The translations under genes were made by a program, and so were the position numbers. The notes below the pieces were generated by a model. It was given only the letters and a program-made list of their open reading frames with translations. It ran no database searches and had not been told where the DNA came from. From NCBI GenBank assembly GCA_027622975.1, contig JAQBVN010000002.1:1-64000 (forward strand): a stretch of DNA of 64,000 nt. Reading direction: 5' to 3'. The first letter of the stretch is position 1. Each line of letters opens with the position of its first letter. Below, in pieces: positions 33,523 to 41,834 of this stretch. This DNA is from Bacteroidota bacterium (GTDB lineage: Bacteria > Bacteroidota > Bacteroidia > Flavobacteriales_D > Sanyastnellaceae).

Positions 33523-34755
33523 TCAAGACTGCGACTGTCGGGGATTGGCTTGCCTTGACTGGACCCAAAACCAAAGAAAAGCCCCAGCCAAAAAAGTCAA
33601 CACTGAAATCAATTCGGCCTGCGTCACATCCATGCCCAGCAAGTCAAATGTGACATTGACCCGGATTTTTTCTACCCAGAATCGCTCGAGTCCGTTGAAC
33701 ATCAGGTAGGCCGCAAAAAGTTGGCCGGGATGGACCCAACGATGTCTCATCATCCACAGAATGGCAAATCCCAATGTGGCTGCCAAAGTTTCGTAGATGG
33801 GCGTCGGGAACACCATGGGATCGAGGTAGGTTCCATACCCTTCAAAAGATGGCCATGGATGCCTTTCGGGGTCGATCAGCTTTCCAGTGTACCCCGCCGC
33901 TCTTGGGCCATACACTCCATTGACATTGTTGGGATATGCATAGGACCACATCCAATCGGGGGCCCATTGCAGCCATCCTGGTTTGGGGCCGGGATTGGGG
34001 ATGCCCCAATCACCATCGCCACTGATTTGGCACCCCATGCGGCCAATGCCATAAGCCAACAACAACCCGGGTGAAGTCGCATCCGCGAGTCGCAGAAAGT
34101 TGAGATTGTGACGCCGGGCGTACACGTAGACCGAGAGGCCTCCCACAATCAGCCCTCCGTAGATGGTCAGTCCTCCCAAAAAGGCATTCAGGCTGGGATT
34201 GACCAGGAAGGCTTTCAATTCGTCAGGGTATTCAAGCAGATGGAAAAACTTGGCCCCGGCAATTCCCCCAATGGCTGCTGCGGCAGTGATGCCTCCGACA
34301 TGCTCTGCGGGGAGGAAGTCACGTGTCACGCGCTTGGGCTCTGGCAGGGCTTGACGCTTCACCTCCCACCAACGCCATGCGGTCAATGCCAGAGCCATCA
34401 ACACGCCCCACAGCACATTTCCTTCCGTGCTGAACAGGTGCGCCTGAGGCAAACCCCCTCCTCGAAACAACGAATCAGCATTCACAACCAAATAGAGCAC
34501 TTTCCATCCGATAAAGAACCCCATCAGCGCTTGGATGGCGAGATCCAAGGGAGATGGAGGCATCCCCACCCAATCGGTTCTCTTTCCGGTTGGAAACCAA
34601 CCAAGACGACCCATCCTTGAAAGTTCGTTGCGCAGCAGGAAATGTGCGGCCACGAAGGCCAGGGCCACGAAAAAGCCAAAACTGTTGATCAACTTGAGCG
34701 CGGGAAGATTCCAGCCAAACAGGTCTTCCAGGGCGAAGTACAGGTTGGGATACAT
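33523..34755 (-). CDS. lgt: Prolipoprotein diacylglyceryl transferase
   Basis: Lgt transfers a diacylglyceryl group from phosphatidylglycerol to the lipobox cysteine of prolipoproteins in the inner membrane. The 410-residue product has multiple membrane helices. The signature region reads YGIGRMGCQISGDGDWG, including the essential Arg. LNAFLGGLTIYGGLIVGG and FPTPIYETLAA are further conserved blocks. It is about 120 residues longer than E. coli Lgt, mainly because of an N-terminal loop and a loop after the signature, as seen in other Bacteroidota. It lies 14 bp behind mtaB on the same strand. Substrates nearby include SusD and the GH13 lipoprotein. Confidence 0.94.
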   Translation of the reverse strand: MYPNLYFALEDLFGWNLPALKLINSFGFFVALAFVAAHFLLRNELSRMGRLGWFPTGKRTDWVGMPPSPLDLAIQALMGFFIGWKVLYLVVNADSLFRGGGLPQAHLFSTEGNVLWGVLMALALTAWRWWEVKRQALPEPKRVTRDFLPAEHVGGITAAAAIGGIAGAKFFHLLEYPDELKAFLVNPSLNAFLGGLTIYGGLIVGGLSVYVYARRHNLNFLRLADATSPGLLLAYGIGRMGCQISGDGDWGIPNPGPKPGWLQWAPDWMWSYAYPNNVNGVYGPRAAGYTGKLIDPERHPWPSFEGYGTYLDPMVFPTPIYETLAATLGFAILWMMRHRWVHPGQLFAAYLMFNGLERFWVEKIRVNVTFDLLGMDVTQAELISVLTFLAGAFLWFWVQSRQANPRQSQS

Positions 34756-34769
34756 GCGTCGAAGCTACG

Positions 34770-36116
34770 TCAAGATGCGTTGGACCGCAGGCCCGAGGTT
34801 TGACTCGACGTCTGCTCGCCCATCAACGTCCCAGACATCCATCCCCCAGCGTGGATTTTCTCGAGCCGAACTTGACAGATTTCATTTCCCTTCACTTCTG
34901 AAGCGGGCGCAGCCACTCTGACGTAATGGGGCGTGTATCCCATGCGGAGTCCGTCTTCTTCCGCATGTTCAAACAGCACATCATGCACTTGGCCGATTTG
35001 CCTTTCGTAATGATGTCGCTGTTTCTTCAAACTCAAGTTGCGCAACACCTTGTTTCGTTCACGCCGCACATGCATCGGGACAACTTCGCGAATACGCAGG
35101 GCTGTGGTGTTGGGACGTTCGCTGTATGTAAATACGTGTAAATAACTGATATCTAAGGACTTGATGAACTCTACTGTTTCTTCAAACTTGGCCTCTGTTT
35201 CACCTGGAAATCCCACAATGACGTCCACACCGATGCTCGCATTGGGCATCACGCGGCGGATGTGATCAATTCGATTTCTGTACAAATCCGTTCTGTATCT
35301 ACGTCGCATGGCCGCCAACACATCGTCACTCCCCGATTGCAAGGGAAGGTGAAAATGGGGTTGAAACCGGGCTGATGCTGCGACAGCATCAATCAGGTCG
35401 TCCTCGAGCAGGTTGGGTTCGATGGAAGAAATGCGGTAACGGTCCACATGGTCCAAACGATCCAGCGCCCGCACCAAGTCAATCAGATGTTCATTGTGTG
35501 ATGTCCCGAAATCACCGATGTTGACCCCAGTGAGCACGATTTCTCTCGCCCCTTGTTCGGCGGCTTTCCTGGCCTCCAGGATGGTGGTGGCCACATCGGC
35601 GCTTCTTGATCGCCCCCGCGCCAGAGGGATGGTACAAAACGCGCAGAAGTAGTTGCAACCGTCCTGAACTTTGAGGAAGGACCGCGTTCTGTCTCCGCTG
35701 GAATGGCCGGGTACGAAGGCTCTTACCTCTTTGATTTCTCCCGCCAAGGCCAAACCCTTGTCACGCTTGTCAAGAGAATCCAAGTGTGCGACAAGGTTGA
35801 ATTTTTCCTCTGCGCCAAGCACCAAATCGACACCCTCGATGTTGGCAATGTCTTGCGGTTTGAGCTGGGCATAACACCCCACAACAACGACAAATGCCAG
35901 TGGGTTGGAGGCCATGGCTCTTCGAACGGCATGCCGACATTTGGCGTCTGCCTGGTCCGTAACGCTGCAGGTGTTGATGACCACGACATCAGGTGATTCG
36001 TCAATGGTCACCTTGGCATACCCAGCCTCGCGAAGCTGCCTCGCGAGGGTTGACGTCTCGCTGAAGTTGAGTTTGCAACCAAGGGTGTGGAAGGCCGCTT
36101 TTTGACCGCTTGCCAT
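34770..36116 (-). CDS. mtaB: tRNA t6A37 methylthiotransferase MtaB
   Basis: MtaB converts N6-threonylcarbamoyladenosine at position 37 of tRNA to its 2-methylthio form, using two 4Fe-4S clusters. The 448-residue product shows the N-terminal UPF0004 cysteines C14 (HTLGCKLN), C50 (NTCSVTDQAD) and C81 (VVGCYAQ). The radical-SAM triad C154/C158/C161 is in DGCNYFCAFC. The RGRSRS, LTGVNIGDFG and SIEPN blocks are the MtaB rather than MiaB type. A C-terminal TRAM-like region follows. I chose ATG 36116 (MASGQKAAFHTLGCK); the frame upstream to 36179 lacks similarity. Confidence 0.94.
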   Translation of the reverse strand: MASGQKAAFHTLGCKLNFSETSTLARQLREAGYAKVTIDESPDVVVINTCSVTDQADAKCRHAVRRAMASNPLAFVVVVGCYAQLKPQDIANIEGVDLVLGAEEKFNLVAHLDSLDKRDKGLALAGEIKEVRAFVPGHSSGDRTRSFLKVQDGCNYFCAFCTIPLARGRSRSADVATTILEARKAAEQGAREIVLTGVNIGDFGTSHNEHLIDLVRALDRLDHVDRYRISSIEPNLLEDDLIDAVAASARFQPHFHLPLQSGSDDVLAAMRRRYRTDLYRNRIDHIRRVMPNASIGVDVIVGFPGETEAKFEETVEFIKSLDISYLHVFTYSERPNTTALRIREVVPMHVRRERNKVLRNLSLKKQRHHYERQIGQVHDVLFEHAEEDGLRMGYTPHYVRVAAPASEVKGNEICQVRLEKIHAGGWMSGTLMGEQTSSQTSGLRSNAS

Positions 36117-36237
36117 GTCGCGAAAATACGACCATTCCCGTCCAGACATGCCCTGTTGCGCTCCACGTTTCCAACACATGCAACCTCCAATGCGTATGCA
36201 GTGTTACCTTGCCGAACCATCAAAGAAACCAACATCG

Positions 36238-39078
36238 ATGAAAACATTTGCCATGACGCGTAAACTGGGAACTCTTGCCCTTGTGGTTTTCGCTGCTCCG
36301 AGTGCTTTTTTGCAGGCACAGTCCTTCACCAACAGCAACAACTTGCTTCCTCAGACTTTTCACAGTGGAGGATGTGTCGGGTTTGCTGATTTGGATGGAG
36401 ATGGTTTCGATGATTTGATTGTTCTCGACCAAAGCAACACTTTGCACACGTTGTATCAGACACCCCAGGGAGGATTTGTGGATTACAATTTGGGAGCGGT
36501 GAGTAACGCCAGCCAGTGGGGGATGTGCGTCGCCGACTTTGACAACGACGGCCACAAAGATGTGTTTAGCGGTGGGGCCTATGACGGGGTTCACGTGCAG
36601 CACATCACTGCACCCGGTCAGTCTACAGCCATGGACCTGAACAATGGCAGCATGTTCATGCAGGCTTGCAATTGGGCTGACATCGACAACGACGGAGATT
36701 TGGACGCCTTTGGTTGCCATGACGACGGATTGAGCCGGATGTGGGTAGGGAGCGAAGCTGGAACCTTGACGCCAGCCCCCGCGTTGATTGACCTGACCAA
36801 TTACGATTTCACCGACTACCCAGACACGGATCACAGCGGCAACTACGGCACAGTATTCAGCGACTTTGACAACGACGGCGACATCGACTTGTTCATTGCG
36901 AAGTGCCGCCAGTTTGTGAATGACCCCCAGGACCCACGTCGCATTAATCAATTGTGGGTCAATGACGGAAACGGGGGCTGGACAGAAGAGGCCCTAGAAC
37001 GTGGTTTGGTCTTTTACGAGCAGAGCTGGACCGTGGACTTTGCAGACATCGACAACGACGGAGATTTTGATTGTTTGGTGACCAATCACAGCACCACGCT
37101 GTACATCTTGGAAAACGACGGGAACGGATATTTCACCAACATCACGGCAGGCAGTGGGTTGGATGTCACAGGCTTTTTCTTGCAGGCAAAGTTTGAGGAT
37201 TTTGACAACGATGGCTTTGTGGACTTGGTGCATTCTGGAGGAAGCCATAGGTACTTCCACAACAACGGAGACATGACCTTCACGGAAGTGCCCAACATGT
37301 TCCCGAACAACGACACCATGCACAGCTTTGCCTTTGGTGATGTGAACCGCGACGGCCAAGTGGATGTGTATGCGAGTTACGGAAACGGATACGTGAACCC
37401 GGACAACCAAAATGAAGATGTCCTTTGGGTGAACAATGGCAACCCCGAGAATCACTGGATCACCTTTGAACTCGAAGGTTTTGAGTCCAACATGGATGCT
37501 GTGGGGGCCAAAGTTGTAATCACAGGTGACTTTGGAACCCAAATTCGAGAGGTTCGGGCGGGCGAGAGCTATGGCATCACGTGCACGTTCTCTTGCCACT
37601 TTGGATTGGGCAGTTCGACTGGTGTGGATCAGGCGGTGATTTCATGGCCGAGCGGCGTTCAGACAATCATTGACAACCCTGACATGGACCAGTACCACAC
37701 TGTGCTTGAGGTTCCCTGCACCATTGATGTAGCCATTGAGGCGAGTGCAACAGGATTTTGTCCGGGTGGTTCTGTCACGCTTACTGCGCCAGAGGGTTTC
37801 GCCTCGTATGCCTGGTCCAACGGAGTGGAAAGTCTGACGACGCTTGAGGTGACGGAGGGAGGCTCTTATTCCGTGCTGGTGTATGATGATGCGGGTTGCG
37901 CGGGATTCTCGAACCTCGTGAACATCACTGAAATTGTGGGCAATGCCCCGACCATAGCCTTGGATGGTGATGCCAATCTCTGCGATGGAACTGTGTTGAC
38001 CTTGACGGCCTCTGATGCAGCCAATTACCTGTGGTCTACGGGTGAGGAAACCCAAAGCATTGAAGTCACGGAAGCAGGGGATTATACGGTTTCCAGTGTG
38101 GATATCTGCGGCAACGCTGGAGCGTCAGACACCATTCATGTGGTCCTGTATGAATCACCATTGAGCCCACCGACACTAGGTGATGATGTGGTCATTCCGG
38201 CGCCGGCTGTCGTGAACCTTGCGGCCACTGGCGACAATGTCCGGTGGTATGATTCGGAGTTTGGAGGGAATTTGTTGGCAGAGGGTAATGTGTATTCGCC
38301 TCAGGTGGATGTGACCACGACGTTTTGGGCAGAGGACGTTCGAATCAACGAAGGGGCAACTGACATTGGTGGCGAGTTGACCAACCAGCCCCAAGGTCAA
38401 TACCACAGCAACTCTCAGCGGTGGTTGGAATTTGATGTCTTTGAGTCGTGCCGGTTGAACAGTGTGACCTTGTATGCCAATGGCACCTATGAGCGCACCT
38501 TTGAGTTGATTGATGCTTTTGGGATGGTTCTGGCCTCAACCTCGGAAGTTGTTCAAGATGGTATGCACGTGTTGAATTTGGACTGGGACATCGCTCCTGG
38601 CGTGAATTATGGATTGCGCTGCATCACGGATGACCCGCAGTTGTGGAGAGAGGGAACCAACTCTTCGTTGAGCTACCCTTATGCAGTCGGTGATTTGTTG
38701 AGTATCACCAACAGCACTGCAGGCCCGAGTTTGGATTATTACTACTTCTTCTACGAATGGGTGGCTGAGCCACTTCCCGTTGAATGCTCTTCAGATCGGG
38801 TCCCAGTGACGGTCACGGTGGGTGAGGTGGACGGTTTGGAAGACCGTCCATCTTGGAATGTTGTGATGCATCCCAACCCTTGCAATGCAGGTTCTGCTCT
38901 GACTCTGACCGGCCTGGAAGGCAACATGACGTTTGAAGTGTTGGATGCCCAAGGCCGACTCGTCCATCAGGGTATGTCGAACGGCGCGGTGATGGTAGAT
39001 TGGCCTGCGGGATGGTACGCGGTTCGCGTCCGTGACGCCCAGGGTTCAGTCCAAACATTGCCTTTGACTGTTCGTTAA
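36238..39078 (+). CDS. Secreted FG-GAP/VCBS-repeat protein with UnbV domain and T9SS type A sorting domain
   Basis: The 946-residue product has a signal peptide (MKTFAMTRKLGTLALVVFAAPSAFLQAQ). FG-GAP/VCBS repeats follow, with repeated calcium-binding motifs such as DLDGDGFDDL, DFDNDGHKDV, DIDNDGDLDA and DVNRDGQVDV, predicting a beta-propeller. An ASPIC/UnbV domain comes next (REVRAGESYGITCTFSCHFGLGSS). Two Ig-like segments and a galactose-binding-like segment precede the C-terminal T9SS type A domain (VVMHPNPCNAGS...GWYAVRV). It is expected at the cell surface, perhaps binding calcium and glycans. I chose ATG 36238 for the clean signal peptide; the frame is open back to 36115. A strong terminator follows. 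Confidence 0.86.
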   Translation: MKTFAMTRKLGTLALVVFAAPSAFLQAQSFTNSNNLLPQTFHSGGCVGFADLDGDGFDDLIVLDQSNTLHTLYQTPQGGFVDYNLGAVSNASQWGMCVADFDNDGHKDVFSGGAYDGVHVQHITAPGQSTAMDLNNGSMFMQACNWADIDNDGDLDAFGCHDDGLSRMWVGSEAGTLTPAPALIDLTNYDFTDYPDTDHSGNYGTVFSDFDNDGDIDLFIAKCRQFVNDPQDPRRINQLWVNDGNGGWTEEALERGLVFYEQSWTVDFADIDNDGDFDCLVTNHSTTLYILENDGNGYFTNITAGSGLDVTGFFLQAKFEDFDNDGFVDLVHSGGSHRYFHNNGDMTFTEVPNMFPNNDTMHSFAFGDVNRDGQVDVYASYGNGYVNPDNQNEDVLWVNNGNPENHWITFELEGFESNMDAVGAKVVITGDFGTQIREVRAGESYGITCTFSCHFGLGSSTGVDQAVISWPSGVQTIIDNPDMDQYHTVLEVPCTIDVAIEASATGFCPGGSVTLTAPEGFASYAWSNGVESLTTLEVTEGGSYSVLVYDDAGCAGFSNLVNITEIVGNAPTIALDGDANLCDGTVLTLTASDAANYLWSTGEETQSIEVTEAGDYTVSSVDICGNAGASDTIHVVLYESPLSPPTLGDDVVIPAPAVVNLAATGDNVRWYDSEFGGNLLAEGNVYSPQVDVTTTFWAEDVRINEGATDIGGELTNQPQGQYHSNSQRWLEFDVFESCRLNSVTLYANGTYERTFELIDAFGMVLASTSEVVQDGMHVLNLDWDIAPGVNYGLRCITDDPQLWREGTNSSLSYPYAVGDLLSITNSTAGPSLDYYYFFYEWVAEPLPVECSSDRVPVTVTVGEVDGLEDRPSWNVVMHPNPCNAGSALTLTGLEGNMTFEVLDAQGRLVHQGMSNGAVMVDWPAGWYAVRVRDAQGSVQTLPLTVR

Positions 39079-39104
39079 TCCTGAACGGTATTTGAATTGA
39101 TCAC

Positions 39105-39138
39105 GGCGGGACCCATCGACGGGTCCCGCCTTATTTTT
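39105..39138 (+). terminator. Rho-independent terminator after the FG-GAP protein gene
   Basis: GGCGGGACCC (39105-39114) pairs perfectly with GGGTCCCGCC (39121-39130) across a six-base loop, and a T-rich tract follows. The hairpin ends six bases before the ATG of the methyltransferase gene, so that gene probably depends on read-through or on a promoter within the hairpin region. Confidence 0.88.
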
Positions 39139-39143
39139 GAACC

Positions 39144-39914
39144 ATGGGATTGGTCAGTGTCTTGACAAGGTGGGTGCCCCGCACGGTGCTTCAGCGTGGA
39201 GCGCATGTGGCTCTTCAAGGAGTGGCTTGGGCTTATGCGGGCTCGCGTTTTGAGGATCCTATTTCCGGAAAATCGTACCGGCGAATGCTCCCCTATGGAA
39301 GGGTGCACAGCCGACCCAATGCGTTGGCTCCACATTCTCTGAGTCTGGAGCGTCACCGGGCTGTATGGGCTTATTTAAAGGCCAGGACCTCCTTCTTCGA
39401 GGCTGATCAACGATTGTTGCACTTGGCTCCTGAATATTGCTTTCTGAGAAAGTTCCGAAACATGTCCAATCTGGATTACGTCACGGGTGACTTGAACAGT
39501 CCTTGGGCGGACCACCATTTCGACTGTCATGACATTCCATTTTCAGCGGAATCTTTTGATGTTGTGATGGCCAACCACTTGTTGGAACATGTTGACAACG
39601 ATCGACGTGTGATGGCCGAATTTTTTCGCGTGATGAAGCCTGGTGGATGGGGGATTTTTCAAGTGCCCATTGATTATGGGTCTGAGGACACCATGGAGGA
39701 TCGCTCCATCACTGACCCCATGGAACGGGAACGTCTCTATTGGCAGCAGGATCACGTTCGGTTGTATGGACATCGAGACTATCCAGACCGCTTGAAAGAA
39801 GCAGGCTTTGACGTGGAAGTCATAGACATGAAAGCGTTGCTAGGAGAGGCTGGCTACGAGCGCCTTGCCCTCCATGGAGAGCGGTGGGTCTACGTTGTGA
39901 AAAAACCCCAGTAA
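39144..39914 (+). CDS. Class I SAM-dependent methyltransferase
   Basis: The 256-residue protein contains a methyltransferase fold: LLHLAPEYCFLRKFRN (motif I region), YVTGDLNSPWADHHFDCHDIPFSAESFDVVMANHLLEHVDNDRRVMAEFFRVMKPGGWGIFQVP (motifs II-IV, UbiE/Methyltransf_11 type). The N-terminal ~50 residues are basic and include SRFEDPISGKSYRRMLPYGR, seen in small-molecule or lipid methyltransferases. The substrate is unknown. The ATG lies close behind a terminator hairpin, so its transcription is unclear. It converges on the IMPACT-family gene, with only 5 bp between the stops. Confidence 0.78.
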   Translation: MGLVSVLTRWVPRTVLQRGAHVALQGVAWAYAGSRFEDPISGKSYRRMLPYGRVHSRPNALAPHSLSLERHRAVWAYLKARTSFFEADQRLLHLAPEYCFLRKFRNMSNLDYVTGDLNSPWADHHFDCHDIPFSAESFDVVMANHLLEHVDNDRRVMAEFFRVMKPGGWGIFQVPIDYGSEDTMEDRSITDPMERERLYWQQDHVRLYGHRDYPDRLKEAGFDVEVIDMKALLGEAGYERLALHGERWVYVVKKPQ

Positions 39915-39919
39915 GCCAT

Positions 39920-40543
39920 TCAGGAACGGGTGAACCCGAGTTGAATTTCCAAACAGCGCGTTTCTTCCACTGCTTGGATGAATCGAGTCACTTCCGAAAG
40001 CCTCACTTGGACTTCGACACTGCAGCTCAGTTCAAACACTGAATGCAGGGGCTCGAGGCCCCATGTTTTGATCAGCCCCATGGCAGTTCCCATGTGCTCG
40101 TAAGAAAACAGGATTCGACATGGTTCGGTGCGAATCCGTGTCACGATGTTTCCCTGGTTCAGTGCCTCAACAGTCGCATCGCGGTAAGCTTGAATCAACC
40201 CACCAACACCCAGTTTGGTGCCTCCGAAGTATCGAACGACCGCAAACAGGACGTGTGTGAGGTCGTGGGCGCGTATGACACCAAAAATCGGCGGTCCTGC
40301 GCTGTTGCTTGGTTCACCATCATCGCTCCATCGTTGGTGAATGTCATCATGACCGAGTCGCCAAGCGTAGGCCACATGCCTTGCACTGTGATGTTCTTTC
40401 CGAAGAGTTTGGAGCAGGTGTGAGACATCGGCTTCTGTTTCAATGGGAAATCCGTAACCGAAGTGTTTGGACCCTTTGACTTTCCAAAGGCCTTCACAAG
40501 GACCCTCTAACGTGCGATAGGTATCCTCCATGCCCGGAATCAT
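39920..40543 (-). CDS. IMPACT family protein (YigZ-like)
   Basis: The 207-residue product matches the UPF0029/Impact family: KGSKHFGYGFPI, HHSARHVAYAWRLG, DDGEPSNSAGPPI and VVRYFGGTKLGVGGLIQAYRDA. The C-terminal DUF1949-like ferredoxin fold is present. Eukaryotic IMPACT regulates translation through GCN2; the bacterial role is not settled. The start overlaps the porT stop by ATGA, so translation is probably coupled to porT. It is the last gene of the rho-DUF4199-porT run. Confidence 0.9.
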   Translation of the reverse strand: MIPGMEDTYRTLEGPCEGLWKVKGSKHFGYGFPIETEADVSHLLQTLRKEHHSARHVAYAWRLGHDDIHQRWSDDGEPSNSAGPPIFGVIRAHDLTHVLFAVVRYFGGTKLGVGGLIQAYRDATVEALNQGNIVTRIRTEPCRILFSYEHMGTAMGLIKTWGLEPLHSVFELSCSVEVQVRLSEVTRFIQAVEETRCLEIQLGFTRS

Positions 40544-41244
40544 CCCTCAAAGCAAAACGAAAGCACAAAGCTCCGCGTTTTGAGGTATTCCAGGGGGTTG
40601 GCGTAGTTGCTGTCATCCGGAATGAGCACGTTGATCAGGCCATGCTCGGACACCGCTTGGATCGAAAATTTGAAGAAGGGTAGAAAAACATCGATTCCGG
40701 CACCCACATCCGCAGCGAAATTTCCAGCTTTCAAGCGAAGGATGTTGTCTGACTGGAGCTGCTGATTGACATCTTCTTGGGATTGGAAATCCCGGGCATA
40801 TTTGATGCCGAACAGGGTGAATGCTGCGAAGTTTCCAACGCGATCGGACCTGTACTTTAAGAGTAGCGGAATGTCCAAATTCACCGCTTCGGTCCGTTTG
40901 GTCACGGCTGGAGCACCGTCAAAGGCGTAGTTCAAACCGCGATCTTGAAAGCTCAAGCCAGGCACAAAGCGCAGGCGAAGGTGGCGTGACAAGGTGTATG
41001 ACGCCATCAAATGCATGTTGAACCCAGCCTGTGGAAGATTGGCGATCCCCATCAGTTCCGGACTCACACTGTCTCTCAAGGCAAAGTTGAAGTCGCTCTG
41101 GTTGGCGGACAGAAGAAATCCAAAGTGATAGGGTCGTGTGTCAAAATTGGCCAAGTTCTTTTTGGCCCCTTGTGCCCAGGTGCCTGTGACAATCATCAGC
41201 CAGCCCAGCGCGGTACCAACAATATACTTTGGCAGTGTGTGCAT
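40540..41244 (-). CDS. porT: PorT-family outer-membrane beta-barrel protein (T9SS)
   Basis: The 234-residue product has a signal peptide (MHTLPKYIVGTALGWLMIVTGTWAQ). NLANFDTRPYHFGFLLSANQSDF follows, the typical opening of PorT/SprT proteins, then alternating beta strands and a C-terminal aromatic-ended strand (SFVLSFCFEG). PorT is an outer-membrane component needed for type IX secretion. The T9SS role fits the many sorting-domain proteins encoded around it. It lies 14 bp behind DUF4199 and overlaps the IMPACT gene. Other T9SS core genes are not present apart from a PorE-like gene at 44503. Confidence 0.82.
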   Translation of the reverse strand: MHTLPKYIVGTALGWLMIVTGTWAQGAKKNLANFDTRPYHFGFLLSANQSDFNFALRDSVSPELMGIANLPQAGFNMHLMASYTLSRHLRLRFVPGLSFQDRGLNYAFDGAPAVTKRTEAVNLDIPLLLKYRSDRVGNFAAFTLFGIKYARDFQSQEDVNQQLQSDNILRLKAGNFAADVGAGIDVFLPFFKFSIQAVSEHGLINVLIPDDSNYANPLEYLKTRSFVLSFCFEG

Positions 41245-41258
41245 GGTTCGAAGTTACA

Positions 41259-41834
41259 TCATCCCAACGAGGTGATGTTCCAAATCTTGTGCAGCAGGAG
41301 GGAAGTGACTACCGCCAAGACAATGGAAGCCAATGCATAGGTGAGCAATGAAAAAACAAGCATGACAGATGGAGAAAGCATCCAACGGACTTGGGAAAGT
41401 GCTTGCTCTCTGTAGGTTTCGCGGTCTGGGACCCACGTTCCTTTCTCGAGTCCAGCGTCACCCACCCATTTTTCGAAAGATGCCTCATTGGCAGTGGCTT
41501 CCATGATTTGGGCTTCGCGCAAGGCAAGGCGAAGGTCTGTGGTTTCTTTGGCGATGCCATGATTCCATGCAAGAACAGACAAGGAGGCCAGCAGGGAGTA
41601 CAGGAGCAATGGCTTTGCAATTCTTCTTACATCTCCCCACCAAGAGCCAGCGGATTCAGTCCCTTGTTGCAGTGTGAAACCTGCCAGCACTGCCAAACCA
41701 ATCAACGCGGTCCAATGGTACATGCCACCCAAGGCCAGCGATTTCTCTGCAGAAGCTTCGTTGGCTAACAACCACTTGAAGGCGAAGTATCCTGCAATCA
41801 CAGGCACAATCCATCGGGAGGGCCTAGCAGGCAT
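41259..41834 (-). CDS. Multi-pass membrane protein, DUF4199-like
   Basis: The 191-residue protein has about four membrane helices: one near the N-terminus (WIVPVIAGYFAFKWLL), HWTALIGLAVLAGFTL, LLLYSLLASLSVLAW, and a C-terminal helix (MLVFSLLTYALASIVLAVVTSLLL). A soluble helical segment lies between the third and fourth. This pattern fits the Bacteroidota DUF4199 family, which has no known function. Its ATG overlaps the rho stop by one base (TAATG). The family call is tentative. Confidence 0.62.
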   Translation of the reverse strand: MPARPSRWIVPVIAGYFAFKWLLANEASAEKSLALGGMYHWTALIGLAVLAGFTLQQGTESAGSWWGDVRRIAKPLLLYSLLASLSVLAWNHGIAKETTDLRLALREAQIMEATANEASFEKWVGDAGLEKGTWVPDRETYREQALSQVRWMLSPSVMLVFSLLTYALASIVLAVVTSLLLHKIWNITSLG